Source of the DNA: Cordylochernes scorpioides
Taxonomy: Eukaryota; Arthropoda; Arachnida; Pseudoscorpiones; Chernetidae
Length of the DNA: 64,000 nucleotides
Direction: 5' to 3'
Assembly: GCA_030710605.1 (NCBI GenBank)
Contig: CP092882.1
Coordinates: forward strand, 23,191,583 to 23,255,582
Positions 52,575-62,760 of this stretch are shown here, piece by piece. Position numbers and translations under genes: made by a program. Each line of letters opens with the position of its first letter. The stretch's first letter is position 1. The notes beneath the pieces were generated by a model. That model was not told where the DNA came from, searched no databases, and was given only the letters and a program-made list of their open reading frames with translations.

Positions 52575-52580
<6 letters not shown>
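51164..52580 (+). repeat. 3' UTR and 3' pseudo-LTR of plus Naiad element
   Basis: A short UTR with GTTACTGTGGGAGGGAACTG, then the pseudo-LTR (from about 51410) identical in order to 47084-48275. It ends at TTACATTTCA against (TA)n. Confidence 0.85.
51708..51756 (+). ncRNA. pseudoknot motif (Naiad family 2, copy 4)
   Basis: Identical to the copy at 47394-47442. Helix A AGGGT/GCCCT (one G-T pair), helix B TGTGGTA/TACCACA. Confidence 0.6.

Positions 52581-52621
<41 letters not shown>
52581..52621. repeat. (TA)20 microsatellite, right target flank
   Basis: Counterpart of 41871-41918; supports insertion of the Naiad pair into a TA microsatellite. Confidence 0.93.
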
Positions 52622-52624
<3 letters not shown>

Positions 52625-53291
52625 GGAACTAAAAAAACTAAATTAAAGTAAAGCTGGTAGGTTAATGTGAGTGATGTGGTATTTTTTTGGTTTCCTGAGG
52701 GATCTTCTGAAAAGTTATGATATTTTAGATGGTCTAAAAACCACAGCCACACGTTATTTGGTTGTCATTACGAAGTGCTAAACTCTGTGAGTGAGTGTGA
52801 AGACACATCCTTAAAATTAGATTTTCACGTGAACTTACTTATTGGGTTTGAAATCAGCAAAATTAAGTATTAAGAGAAATATATCAATAGAAATTAATTT
52901 ATAAAATTTACAAACCAGGTGAAGACAAAAGATAAAGAAGGGACTCGGTGACAATACTTATCTAACCATAAAGTCTGAATTCTAGGCTGCTGTGTGTAAC
53001 AGATGTTCCAGATGGGGAGCCACGGACTTGTCTTCGTTTCAGTTCTACTAACGGCGTTGTTGCGAGGATCTAGTTAGTAATTGGACAGTACTGGGGCAGC
53101 GGGTTGGGGGTTCAGTTACTTACACCTCTGAGGTAATGATAAAGTCATAAAATGTCCTTTCCTTCGAGTCGGTCAGGCGATTGTCGTTATCGTCCATTCC
53201 ACGGCGGCCATGGGACATTTAACCCTGCGTGCACGTGGACTGGAACTCAACTTCCCTCCTCCGATAGCTTTCTCGCTCCACAGACCAAGGA
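52622..53291. other. unique-looking sequence, no gene supported
   Basis: Composition becomes more balanced from 52980 (ATGGGGAGCCACGGACTTG, GGGGCAGCGGGTTGGGGG). No repeat matches within the window. Possible host sequence. Confidence 0.35.
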
Positions 53292-53591
53292 CTAGGTACT
53301 GATTACTAGACTGCTGGTTCTGGCGCAAAACTTTGATGGGAGGCCTCGCGTGATGACGTAAGTCCGGCTTTCAGCGTTGTCAGTATCAGCAGGGCTGTAG
53401 TCAACCTCTAGTTCCCTCCATTCCACTTTGTTGCCAATAGAGTACTCTACATAGGGTACAGCGAGCTGTCGGAATGGGAAGTTGGGCTCAGAGGTGTAAG
53501 AGACTGATGGAAAAGACAGACAGCCTCTAACTCCCCTCTGTGTTATGTATCTAGATATCACAGTGGAGCCCTCACCGTGTCTAGTTAGCAT
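53292..53591 (-). CDS. hypothetical 99-codon ORF, not recognised
   Basis: Reads MLTRHGEGSTVISRYITQRG at the start and VEWRELEVDYSPADTDNA in the middle. Balanced amino-acid use, a charged C-terminal half and no low complexity, in a stretch with no repeat match in the window. There is no signal peptide or membrane segment. It could be an exon of a host gene or of an unknown element. No splice sites were convincingly found on either side. I do not recognise the family. Confidence 0.25.
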   Translation of the reverse strand: MLTRHGEGSTVISRYITQRGVRGCLSFPSVSYTSEPNFPFRQLAVPYVEYSIGNKVEWRELEVDYSPADTDNAESRTYVITRGLPSKFCARTSSLVIST

Positions 53592-53884
53592 TTAGGTAAA
53601 TGTCTTTCTTTAAGCTCCCTCCTTATGTAACTGAGTCCCTTCTTTATAAATTTGTCTTTCCGCGGCATTCATTTTCTTTTAACGTCAAATAAATCAATAA
53701 TTCAATATATTTTGAGATATCTCTCCAGTCTCCTACAGAAAACAAAATTGAAAGTTCACCTGTGAGGGTTTATTAAACCAAACGTGTAATATTGAAACTG
53801 AATTACTAATCTTGGTGTTCTGATTCTTCTTAGCTTCGGTTAAGTTCAAATTGACGGTTTGGATGTCGAGAAGCTGTCGCCGAT
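53592..53884. other. no gene seen
   Basis: Intermediate composition, no ORF or repeat recognised. Confidence 0.3.
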
Positions 53885-54195
53885 GTGATGTTGTTAGATG
53901 TAAGATGTTTTTAAATGTAAAGGTGTTGTTAGACGTAAATATTTTATATGCAAGATGTTGTGTTAAAGGTAAAGTTGTTGTAAATATCTAAAAAGATGTT
54001 AGATGTAAAGATGTTATTAGATGTAAAATATTAGATACAAAAATGTTAGATGTAAGATTTTGTAAGTAAATATGTTGTTATATGTAAAATATATATGATA
54101 TAGTATATATATGAGATGTTAAATGTATATGTTGTTATATGTAAAGTGGTTCTTAAATGCAAATATGTTTTTGGTTGTAAATATATAGTGCATTG
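53885..54195. repeat. degenerate minisatellite, GATGTAAA/GATGTTGTTA
   Basis: About fifteen imperfect copies of TTGTTAGATGTAAAGATG-like units with variable length. Confidence 0.7.
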
Positions 54196-54204
54196 AACAC
54201 ACAT

Positions 54205-54305
54205 TAAATATGTTATAACACCTTGATAAAGGTTGGCGTTCAGCCAACTGAAATATTGGTAAAATAAACGATATTTTGATCCAGTATATGCCTTTTTAAT
54301 TAAAA
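54205..54305 (+). repeat. Penelope-type terminal hairpin
   Basis: CCTTGATAAAG, GTTGGC GTTCA GCCAAC, TGAAATATTGGTAAAATA, then TATATGCCTTTTT. Its inverted counterpart lies at 60718-60800 and a related one in the foldback 13401-13558. Confidence 0.6.
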
Positions 54306-54508
54306 AAAGTTAGAGACGTAATAGGTTGTTGGATGTATATAGTTGTTGTGTTAGATGTTAGATACAAAATGTTGCTGTCACTGAAACGTCGCGATCTAAA
54401 TATTATTGGTCGATATATAGCTATATGTTTTCTAAACCAACTTCCAACCAACAAATGATCTTCAAAACTATTTACAGGACGTTCATCTTATGTAAACATT
54501 ATATAATA

Positions 54509-54700
54509 CTAGCCGAATGACCGGGCAACGCCCGGTTTTTACCCGAGTACAATTTTACCTGAGTATATCTATAGAAAATTTAAGGTTTTGATTTTAAAAA
54601 TTAAATGATACTCGTTGCGATTATATATTATGACCCGTGGCTTCGCCCGGGTTCTTCCTGAGTGAATATTTGCCCAATGTATATTGCTTTAACAAATATT
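54509..54700 (-). mobile_element. two nested Helitron 3' ends, truncated
   Basis: Minus-strand 3' end CTAG at 54509-54512 with hairpin ACCGGGC GTT GCCCGGT. A second end, GACCCGTGGCTTCGCCCGGG at 54631, follows with its CTAG lost. No 5' end is visible for either. A relic of the second type is at 60595-60700. Confidence 0.6.
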
Positions 54701-54779
54701 ATTTATTATGTTTATATCTTATCACTCAAAAAATGGAATAATTTGAAAAATTGAAATTGAAAATGAAACACAAAATGTT

Positions 54780-55100
54780 AAGATGCATTAGCGCGCCATC
54801 TGTTATGTAAATTCGAAACTATTATAGACGCGTATGATTCTTTTTAAAAAATAAACAATAACTACTGTCCTTACTGCAATAGAAAAAATAATGGGAGGGC
54901 CTGGCTTATCAGTGGTGAACCCTCCCAGCAGTTTCGCTAGTTTATGGATGATTAAATTGGCGAAATCGCTAGGAGGGTTCACCACTGATACACTCTCCCA
55001 TTAATTTTTCCATTGCAGTAAAAACAGTAGAAATTGTTTGTTTTTTAAAAAGAATCATATGCGGCTATAATAGTTTCTAATTTTGAAAACACAAAATATG
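54780..55100. mobile_element. motif-bearing repeat, inverted pair
   Basis: Same foldback layout as 13720-14090, starting from ATGCATTAGCGCGCCATCTG. The minus copy keeps the whole motif; the plus copy (from 54957) lost GAGCCAAGCC after CTGAT. Confidence 0.7.
54892..54940 (-). ncRNA. pseudoknot motif, repeat copy with one mismatch in A
   Basis: Minus strand: CTAGC, GAAA, CTGC, TGGGAGGG, TTCACCA, CTGATAA, GCCAG, G, CCCTCCCA. An A-C mismatch in helix A, and CTGATAA in place of CTGATGA. Confidence 0.45.
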
Positions 55101-55164
55101 TGCGATGACAGAGAAATATATATATGATGACATATTAATGGGAATCCTCCCATGATATCTATGC

Positions 55165-55300
55165 GGGGGAGTCAGTGGACGAGTAGTCTAAACGGCTGGT
55201 TTTCATCCGCTACGACCCAGGATAGAATCCCACCATGGGGGCTTTTTTTAGAATTAAAAAAATGATCAAATGGCTCTCGATAGAATGAGAATTCTATAAT
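55165..55300 (+). mobile_element. tRNA-derived SINE-like copy
   Basis: GAGTCAGTGGACGAGTAGTC, TAAACGGCTGG (A-box region), CCAGGATAGAATCCC (B box, one change) and GGGGGCTTTTTTTAGA. Related to 3465-3600. Confidence 0.5.
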
Positions 55301-55479
55301 AAAATAATTGACAGATTATAATGCAGTATTTTTTGGGCAAAAATCCATTCCAACACAACCTGAGCGTATTTTTTTTTAAATTTCCTTAAAGCTATGATGA
55401 TGTTTAATGATAATATTAAAATTGATATAATCATCATTATCAATATTTTTCATAAGACATTTTATTAAATTAAATTTAA
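55301..55479. other. AT-rich, no gene
   Basis: Nothing recognised. Confidence 0.3.
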
Positions 55480-55672
55480 TTGCCATCTATCGTTAATATT
55501 TAATAACAATTAATATATAATATTTTGCGGAAGAGCTTTGCTCGATGCAATACCTTGAAATTATATGTATGTTCCTCTACAGACTTATAAGCTTATGTCC
55601 ATATTTCACTAAACACCCCTAAGCTGCCTTCCATAGAAAATACAGGGTATATTTCAAACCAATCCAATACAA
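55480..55672 (+). mobile_element. motif-bearing repeat, left part
   Basis: GAAGAGCTTTGCTCGATGCA and AAGCTTATGTCCATA match 17525-17590. The repeat resumes at 60189 after the Jockey insertion. Confidence 0.7.
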
Positions 55673-55675
55673 CAC

Positions 55676-57098
55676 ATGAGAAATCCAGAATTGATGAGTC
55701 CTGCGCGAAAATCCCGAACCATGGAAGACCTCCCTGCACCAGAAGTCCCCAACACTAATTTTCCCAACCCCAAATACCTGGTAGGTACCCGTAAATATTC
55801 AAGTTGGAAACTGCCAGAATGCCCAGAATTAAAAAATGAAGAAAATTCTCAAGCGTTGAAAAAAATACTGCGGCGCGGTCGAAACCACCTTTGCTGAGCT
55901 AATAAATTTTATTGACTTTTACGAAAAGGAACTGTGCGAACTTCGCTCAAACTACCTAGAACACGATACTACAAAAGCTCCCGCGAAGCGCCCAAGAGAA
56001 AAATCACCAGTAGCCGCAAAATAAACAACAACGCAAAAAACAACCTGGTGCTCCAACCAAAGGTCACAATCTAATCCTGAACCAAAATTACAAAAGAAAC
56101 AGCTTGAAAAACCTCATGAAGCAGAAACAGTCGAAATGGAAATCGAAGTGACACCAAACAAAATCCCAAATCATGAACAAAACCATAAAAACTCGAACTC
56201 ATCAAAGAAACCTAACGAAACGTCGAATAACAAACCTAACAACCCCACCCCTAACCCCAAGATCAGAATCCCACCAATTAAAATAAGCGGAGTAAAGGAA
56301 TGGTAAGGCCTTAGAGATGGTTTTGTCAAGTGTGCAAAACAAAAGCCAGAATTTTACACATCAGGGCGACACAACAACGTTCAGACTCACACAACATCAG
56401 ACTACCGGACATCTACCAAGTGGTTGGAAGATCGCCACTACACCTTCCACTTCAAGATCTTAGACGACGAAAAGAGCCTTTGACTGGTCGTCAGAGGTCT
56501 CGACCGCTGCATCACCATCCCCGAAATACAAGAGGATCTGGAAAACAAGGAATTCGAGAGGTCCAAACTTGCAAGACTACGAAAATCAAGAACAAAGGAG
56601 GAGTTCCCACTAATCCAGGTAACCCTTCCTAAGACTGCAAGGAATAAATAAATCTACAATATCACAGATCTCTGCGACATGAAGTGCAAAGTCGAGGCTT
56701 ACAGGGCTCCCAAAGGCCCCGGACAATGCCATAGGTGCCAAAACTTTGGACACTCTCAGTTTGAATGCAGGGAAACTCCCGGAAGTGTAAAATGTGGAGA
56801 AAATCATTTCACATCCGAATGCACCAAAGAAAAAGAAGTCCCACCTAAATGTGCAAACTGCCAGGGTCAGCATACAGCAAGTTGGCGTGGTTGCCCACTA
56901 TACAGAAAAATAAATAGAGTGCCCCAAACCCAAAATAATCAGAACAATACAGAAAAAGAAAAATCAAACCCTACAGGTCCAAACCCTTCTGAAATTCCCC
57001 AACCCATTCAAAACAAGAGGATCTGGAAAACAAGGAATTCGAGAGGTCCAAACTTGCAAGACTACGAAAATCAAGAACAAAGGAGGAGTTCCCACTAA
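55676..57098 (+). pseudogene. Jockey ORF1 (Gag-like, CCHC), degraded
   Basis: A discontinuous frame. An N-terminal Pro/Ser/Lys-rich part is followed near 56280-56500 by ISGVKEW, YTFHFKILDDEKSL and LVVRGLDR, the pre-zinc-finger RNA-binding domain of Jockey Gag proteins. Then three Cys/His knuckles: CHRCQNFGHSQFEC, KCGENHFTSEC (incomplete) and CANCQGQHTASWRGC in the frame 56679-57098. Premature stops include those near 56022, 56304, 56481 and 56648. A block of about 131 bases at 56530 is repeated at 57014. ORF1 would coat element RNA. Dead. Confidence 0.8.
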
Positions 57099-57278
57099 TC
57101 CAGGTAACCCTTCCTAAGACTGCAAGGAATAAATAAATCTACATGTTAATAAAGAACGTCCCAATCCTCCTTCAGCCACTAAGGTCAACCAACTAGAGAG
57201 CGCTATCAAAAAGGCTCTCAGTGACCCCGCAATAATAGGCAACATTATGAAGAACGTTGTAGACACCATCAGATGTAA

Positions 57279-58031
57279 ATGAATTACAAAAATATGTATA
57301 AAAATAGCCTTCGAATCGTTCACTGGAACGCGTGTAGTCTCCGAAACAAAAAACAACAATTCTCAGAATTCCTGAACGACCACGACATCGACATCGCACT
57401 AGTGTCAGAAACCTGGCTTAAGCCGTGCCATAAAATGAGGATTCAAAACTTCATCACCCTCCGCAACGACAGACTAACCGGACAAGGTGGTGGAACTGCC
57501 ATATTTATCTACAATAAGTACAGCCATGCACCTATTCATGCCACCACCTCAAGCCTGGAAACAACAGGAATTTCTATCAAAAACAAAAACGGGTTAAATA
57601 TGAACCTGTATTCGTGCTACAAACCACCAAACACCTATCTAGATCAAACCGATATCTATAACATTTTTTCAACGGACACACCGACCATTATAGCAGGGGA
57701 CCTAAACTGCAAACATCCTGCCTGGGGTTCCACCACCACTAACCCAAGCGGGAGAAGGCTCCAAAACGCAATCAACGTTATGGACCTAGATGTGAGCTAC
57801 CTCGACGAACCTACTAATGACTCACCTCCAGACATCATTGATATCGCCGTGCACAAAAACATCTCCCAAAGCGCATACTCTAAAGTCCTGCACGAACTAA
57901 CCTCTGACCATCTCCCAGTACTACTTGTGCTACAGGATTTCAAAATCTCCTACTTAAATACAAAAATAAAAATTACAGATTGGGCCCTTTTTTCAAGTAC
58001 AAAATGGAAATCGCTGAACCTCCTGAACTGA
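57279..58031 (+). pseudogene. Jockey ORF2: AP-type endonuclease
   Basis: 250 open codons. RIVHWNACSLRNK opens the fold. ALVSETWL gives the metal-binding Glu, AGDLNCKHPAWGS the Asp-Asn pair, PPDIIDIAVHK a structural Asp, and LTSDHLPVLL the catalytic Asp-His. All expected catalytic residues are present. The frame ends at 58031 before RT is reached, so the nuclease is separated from RT by stops in 58030-58570. Confidence 0.88.
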
Positions 58032-60074
58032 TCCTAGACACATATTTAAAAATAGACGAGGCCATTACACACATTTAAGACAAATGGTGCAAAATTTGAA
58101 AGATTCAACAAAATATAAGGACCGGGAACTAGAACGAAGATATCCACCTCACATTAAAGAAAAAATACGATCCACCAACAGACTAAGAAAAAAAAAAAGA
58201 AAAAAACCTGCGACCCCCGAGATAAATCAGCCTACATGACGGCCCGGAGAGAATCACAGAAACTTACAAGAGAGCACGATAACATCAGCTGGGACCACTT
58301 TATCGAAAACTTGAAAGTCACGGACCAAACCATATGGAAAGCCATCAAACGATTATCCAATTCTGAAAAACAAGAAATAACACTGAAGACAAACAATGGG
58401 CAGACACTAACCACAGAAGAAGCAGCTGAATCATTTGCCAACAACTATGAAAAACAGTTCACCCCCTATCCCTATACATCCCACTCCAAACCTACTCGTA
58501 CATACACCAAATGTGTGAATTCATACATGAAAAAAAAAAAAAAAAACAGGACTAGAACCAACAAACATTGGTGAAATATAGGCGATTATTGAACATATAC
58601 CAAATAAAAAAGTTCCCGGAATCGACGAATTACCTAATGAAGCTCTCAAACTGCTCCCTAATCACATACTAGCATCAATAACCGAAATATTTAACGCATC
58701 ACTGCAGCTTGCCCACTTCCCCGACAGATGGAAAACGTCCATTATTTGTCCCATACTTAAAAAAGGAAAATCCATGCATGAACCAACAAGCTACAGGCCC
58801 ATCTCACTGCTACCTGCCATCTCAAAACTATTCGAAAGAATTGTTTTAAGAAGACTTAAAAAATCCCTAGAAGAAAAGAATCCACTCAGACCTGAACAAT
58901 TTGGCTACCAACTCAAGCACTCAACATTGCACCAGCTAGTTGTTGTCACTGAAAAAATAAGAAAAGCCATGGACCTAGGACAAATAACAGGAGCCGTGTT
59001 CTTCGATATCTCCAAAGCATTCGATAAAGTCTGGCATGAGGCCCTTCTCTACAAAATGTGCAAAAAGCACCTTCCTGGAGACATCATAAAAATAACGTAA
59101 AACTTCTTAACGAATAGAACATTCAAGGCACGAGTCAAAGACGAACTGTCAACAGCTAGGAATATCCTTGCTGGGGTCCCTCAAGGATCAGTCACAGGAC
59201 CAACCTTATTTGACATATTTATAGACGACTTCCCCTGTATTGAAGACACCTCTTTACACCTATTTGCCGATGATACCGCCATTTTGGCCTCGACATACGA
59301 CTTCTACAGACTCCACATGAAGCTCCAAGAGGCCTGCATCTTTTCCACGCTCTGGTGTAAAGAATGGCGAGTCACAATGAACCCCCAAAAAAGTGAAGCA
59401 ATAATTTTCTCCAGAAAAAAAGACAAAATTAAGAAACCTTTAGACGAACTCTTCGTCTTCGAAGACAATATTAAATGGAAAGAGAACATTCGATACCTAG
59501 GGATGACCCTAGACGAGCACCTAACCTTCAAAAAACACACATCGAAAACAGAATTAATTTGGCGAAAGCAGCCCAACACCGATTATCCCTACTTCTAGGA
59601 CCGAAAAGCAAATTATCCCTTCATTGCAAAAGAACCATTTACACGTCAATAATAAGACCAATACTCATATACGGCCACCCCATTTTTATGACAGCACATA
59701 AGACCATCCTTAAAAAGTTAGAAGTCTTTGAAAATAAAATGATCAGAAAAATCATGTCTCCACCCTGGTTCGTTCGGAACGATCTAAATTTCGAAAACAT
59801 CAATGACTACATTATTAGACAATCATTTAAATTCTACGAAAAATCCGAAAAATTAGAAAATCCCACCTTTAAGGAAGCCACAAACTACAAATGCGGAAAA
59901 GGGAAAATAAGAAATTTAAAACCTAGACAAATTCTCCATCAATTAAGCCGAATGACGAAAAGTGGAAAAAGGAAAAAACAAACCCACCTTGAATATCAGA
60001 CAAGCCAGACAAAACCTTCTCAAGAACAATATCCCCAAGGACCTGAGAATCCGGACCCAACGACATCAATATAA
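58032..60074 (+). pseudogene. Jockey ORF2: linker, reverse transcriptase and C-terminus, broken
   Basis: A linker frame at 58236-58574 (LTTEEAAESFANNYEKQF) precedes the RT. RT starts SYRPISLLPAISKLFERI (58783), QFGYQLKHST and GAVFFDISKAFDKVWHEA (motif A). After a TAA at 59098 it continues with AGVPQGSVTGPTLF (motif B) and LHLFADDTAILAS (catalytic FADD, about 59258). The frame 59475-60074 gives the thumb and tail (GPKSKLSLHCKRTIYTSII, PILIYGHPIF). At least one stop and one frame change lie inside RT. The domain order fits the Jockey clade. Confidence 0.88.
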
Positions 60075-60188
60075 ATTATAATTGTAAATGAACCCCTGTA
60101 CATCCCCCACAGTATATTGTAAATATGATGATCTAGGTTGCTCTTTTTGAGCGGCACCTAATAAAGTTATTTGGAACTTGAACTTTTG

Positions 60189-60330
60189 ATCCAATACAAT
60201 AGTAGAGCGGTCTAGAGATTAATTTGGCGAAACCGCTGAGAGGGTTCACTACTGATGAGCCAAGCCCTCTCATTCAATAACTCATATCATTGCAGTAAGG
60301 TCTGTAGAGATAATATTCGATGATATTTAA
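60189..60330 (+). mobile_element. motif-bearing repeat, right part
   Basis: Resumes with the duplicated ATCCAATACAA, TAGAGCGGTCTAGAGATTAA, then the motif and TCATTGCAGTAAGGTCTGTA. Confidence 0.75.
60224..60272 (+). ncRNA. pseudoknot motif, repeat copy with TTGGC/GCCAA
   Basis: TTGGC, GAAA, CCGC, TGAGAGGG, TTCACTA, CTGATGA, GCCAA, G, CCCTCTCA. Both helices perfect and different from 13951-13999 by compensated changes. Confidence 0.6.
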
Positions 60331-60594
60331 AAGAAAGGCATTGCCAAGAAATTTTATATTTGTCTTTTTTTTACGAAAATAAATGATAAAACTACTCAAT
60401 CATTTATTTTAAAGATAAATTGATGTTTGTTACTGCTACAGCCGAAACTACTTAAAAACAATTGAAAATATTTGCATGTTTATAGCTGAACATATATAGC
60501 TTAACGTAAAATCCATTCGAAGCCTAATATTAACCAAATAACTATTTGTTTAATGCATATAATGCATATTTTGGTGTTATATAAAAATTATTAA

Positions 60595-60800
60595 ACACTA
60601 ACTAAATGACTCAGCTTTGCTCGGCTTCACCCTGAGTTAATGTTTGTCAGTCAAATATTGTTTTAATAAATGTTATTTATTTATTATTATATATATATCA
60701 TTATATTTAAATAAAAAGTCATATATCGGATCAAAATATCATCTATTTTACCAATATTTCAGTTGGCTGAACGCCAACCTTTATCAAGGTATTATAACAT
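60595..60800 (-). mobile_element. Helitron end relic and Penelope-type hairpin
   Basis: 60595-60700 resembles 54620-54700 (CAAATATTGTTTTAATAAAT). 60718-60800 is the inverse of the hairpin at 54205-54305 (AATATTTCAGTTGGCTGAAC, GCCAACCTTTATCAAGG). Confidence 0.5.
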
Positions 60801-61344
60801 TTTAAAGTATGTCAACAACAAACTCAGCGCCACACAACGTCAATAGAATTAAGTTTTAAAATATTTTTGCTTATATTCAATAGGGAAGAAAAAGAAACGA
60901 TATTCAAAACCATATCATTATATATATAACTCTAATTTTAGTACCCATGAGGATTCCAAAATTAATTTATGATTATTACCACCATCACACAATTATTTTT
61001 TTACATTTTCAATTTCTAATATTCAAATGATTTCACTTCAGAATGATTATAAGATAGATTAATAAAATATAATTTATAAATTTAATTGCCATCTCTATCG
61101 ATAAAATCTGCAACAATTTTCAGTAATGTGTTTCTTTTTTTTTTTTATCTCTAAAGACTTTACTATAATGATAAAAGTTATTGAATGAAAAAAAGCGCTA
61201 TAATAATAATGTATATTATTTGTTAAAGCATTATACTTTCACTTGGGAAGAGCCTGGACAAATATCACGGTCAAAATTATAATTTTAACGAATATTATCG
61301 TTTCCAAGGTGACTAACGTGGCAACGGCACTTATTTTCCAATGA
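60801..61344. other. AT-rich, no gene
   Basis: No ORF, repeat or RNA gene recognised. Confidence 0.35.
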
Positions 61345-61500
61345 AGAATGGCCGCAGCCTGGCAGAAAATTGACATAGACCCAGAGCAGTAGTTTTACAC
61401 ACCCAAGATAGTGGACATTGCTGCTGCTGTGATAGAGATGCATGGAGACATCTGAGGCTTTTCATTGGACATGACAACAATAACAACAACGAATATTATT
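61345..61500 (-). repeat. single satellite unit with flank
   Basis: AATGGCCGCAGCCTGGCAGA, AAATTGACATAGACCC, then one satellite unit ending GAGGCTTTTCATTGGACATG. Same flank as the array at 21885. Confidence 0.8.
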
Positions 61501-62369
61501 CAACTTGAAATAACCTATTTTATCTTTATTTTATACATATATATAATAATTTGATTTGGACCCTTTTTTGATTGTTGATTGTTATGTAAGATCCTGTTGA
61601 CTTACTGTAGGGTTGGTGGCTTGTGGTGGTTGATGGCGCAGTCGTTTGGTCGAAATGGTAGGGTTTTCACAGGGGAAATAACGAGAGGGAACACAGGATG
61701 GGGTTGAAAATAGGACCTCGCGAATAAGGGAGAGAGGGTTTTGAGACTAATGGGGCACTTTGCTTTCACATGCTCGGAGAAAAGAAGATGTTACCTTGGT
61801 GAGAAGGGCTTAGCACGTCTTGCTCCACGTCAGGTCGAGCTCCCTACTGACTAACTTTGGGTCCGGGATTTTCCTCGTTAACTCTCTATGCCTCTCATTG
61901 GTTGAAATCGTCTACGTGGTTACATTTGGTTGGCTGCTGGTTTTTCATGCTGAACTCTGATTGGATATTGGTACCTCCATTGTCTTTTCATGATTACCAT
62001 CCTCCAGGAAGAAGAAGGTCTTTGAACTTAGTTTTATAGTTCCTGGGTAATGACCATTACTTCCTGGATAATGAAATCCTGGCAATGGCTGTTCTCTCTT
62101 TTTCGCGAGGCCTAACTTTTATTAAAACCTTTTGAACGATACATTGCATATATTGTGGTGGGGATACATCTTGGTATATACACATTATGACATATATTCT
62201 CAGGTGAAACTTCATTCATGTAAAACCTGGGCGTTGCTCTGTTCACACATTCGACAAGTTTATACATAATTTATTCAAATGGTTCGTTTTTAGTTGGAAT
62301 ATGAATTTATTTAAATAAGAGGCTTAGAACTGGCTGTCATTCTATATATGTATTAAAAACAAAGAAGGC
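61501..62369. other. balanced-composition segment, no gene supported
   Basis: 61590-62110 has several ATTGG boxes (CTCATTGGTTGA, ACTCTGATTGGATATTGG). The 60-codon ORF at 61857 shows no domain. It could be an LTR or promoter fragment, but neither a partner LTR nor a gene is visible. A Helitron end relic (AAACCTGGGCGTTGC) lies at 62223. Confidence 0.3.
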
Positions 62370-62760
62370 ACACCCTGACTACAATCATATGTGCTTTTTA
62401 GATGGCAGAGTGCCATCTAGTGGAACAGAAATCAACTAAACGTTGATTTAGCCTGTTCCCTGATATTTGGCCAACCCAATTTCTTGATAAATCAAGCCAT
62501 CCACGAACGCGTTTAGCGCTCGTCAGTGTGGAGCAGGGTGTGTCTCCACCCTGAAGAGCGCCAACAGCGCGAAACGCGTTCGTGTATGGCTTGATTTATC
62601 AAGAAATTGGGTTGGCCAAATATCAGGGAACAGGCTAAATCAATGTTTAGTTGATTTCTGTTCCACTAGATGGCGCTCTGCCATCTAAAATGCTTTTGTG
62701 TGCGGTCAGGATATATCATTTCTTTTTAAAATACCAACACCTGACATCTTTTTTTAAAAA
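62370..62760. mobile_element. Penelope-type foldback, about 390 bp
   Basis: Arms of about 130 bases: TAGATGGCAGAGTGCCATCT, GGAACAGAAATCAACTAAAC, TGTTCCCTGATATTTGGCC and TTTCTTGATAAATCAAGCC all return inverted by 62711. The centre holds two hammerhead-like cores in opposite orientations. It ends with AATACCAACACCTGACATC, as at 6863. The best-preserved member of the 6368/6696/8250 family. No ORF. Confidence 0.8.
62551..62586 (+). ncRNA. hammerhead ribozyme-like motif
   Basis: CTGAAGA (62551-62557), stem II GCGC/GCGC with loop CAACA, GAAA (62571-62574), stem III ACGC/GTGT with loop GTTC, then A as the potential cleavage base (GTA). Core and stem III fit the hammerhead consensus. Stem I with the flanks is weak. 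In the other orientation a partly deleted core (CTGACGA) lies at 62514-62520. Confidence 0.5.

Larger units (their letters stand above)
55673..60188 (+). mobile_element. Jockey-type LINE, about 4.5 kb, decayed
   Basis: Flanked by the 11-bp duplication ATCCAATACAA (55662-55672 and 60189-60199) within an older repeat. It contains ORF1 with zinc knuckles and ORF2 with endonuclease and RT. The 3' end ACCTAATAAAGTTATTTGGA then ACTTGAACTTTTG lacks a long poly(A). Confidence 0.9.

Noticed and set aside
60224..60272. Twister ribozyme
   Set aside because: CCAAGCCC and GAGGG resemble parts of the twister consensus, but helix A/A' and the box order do not fit twister, and the Naiad versions lose the resemblance.
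61590..62110. Solo LTR
   Set aside because: Promoter-like boxes only; no TG...CA ends with target duplication and no partner copy in the window.
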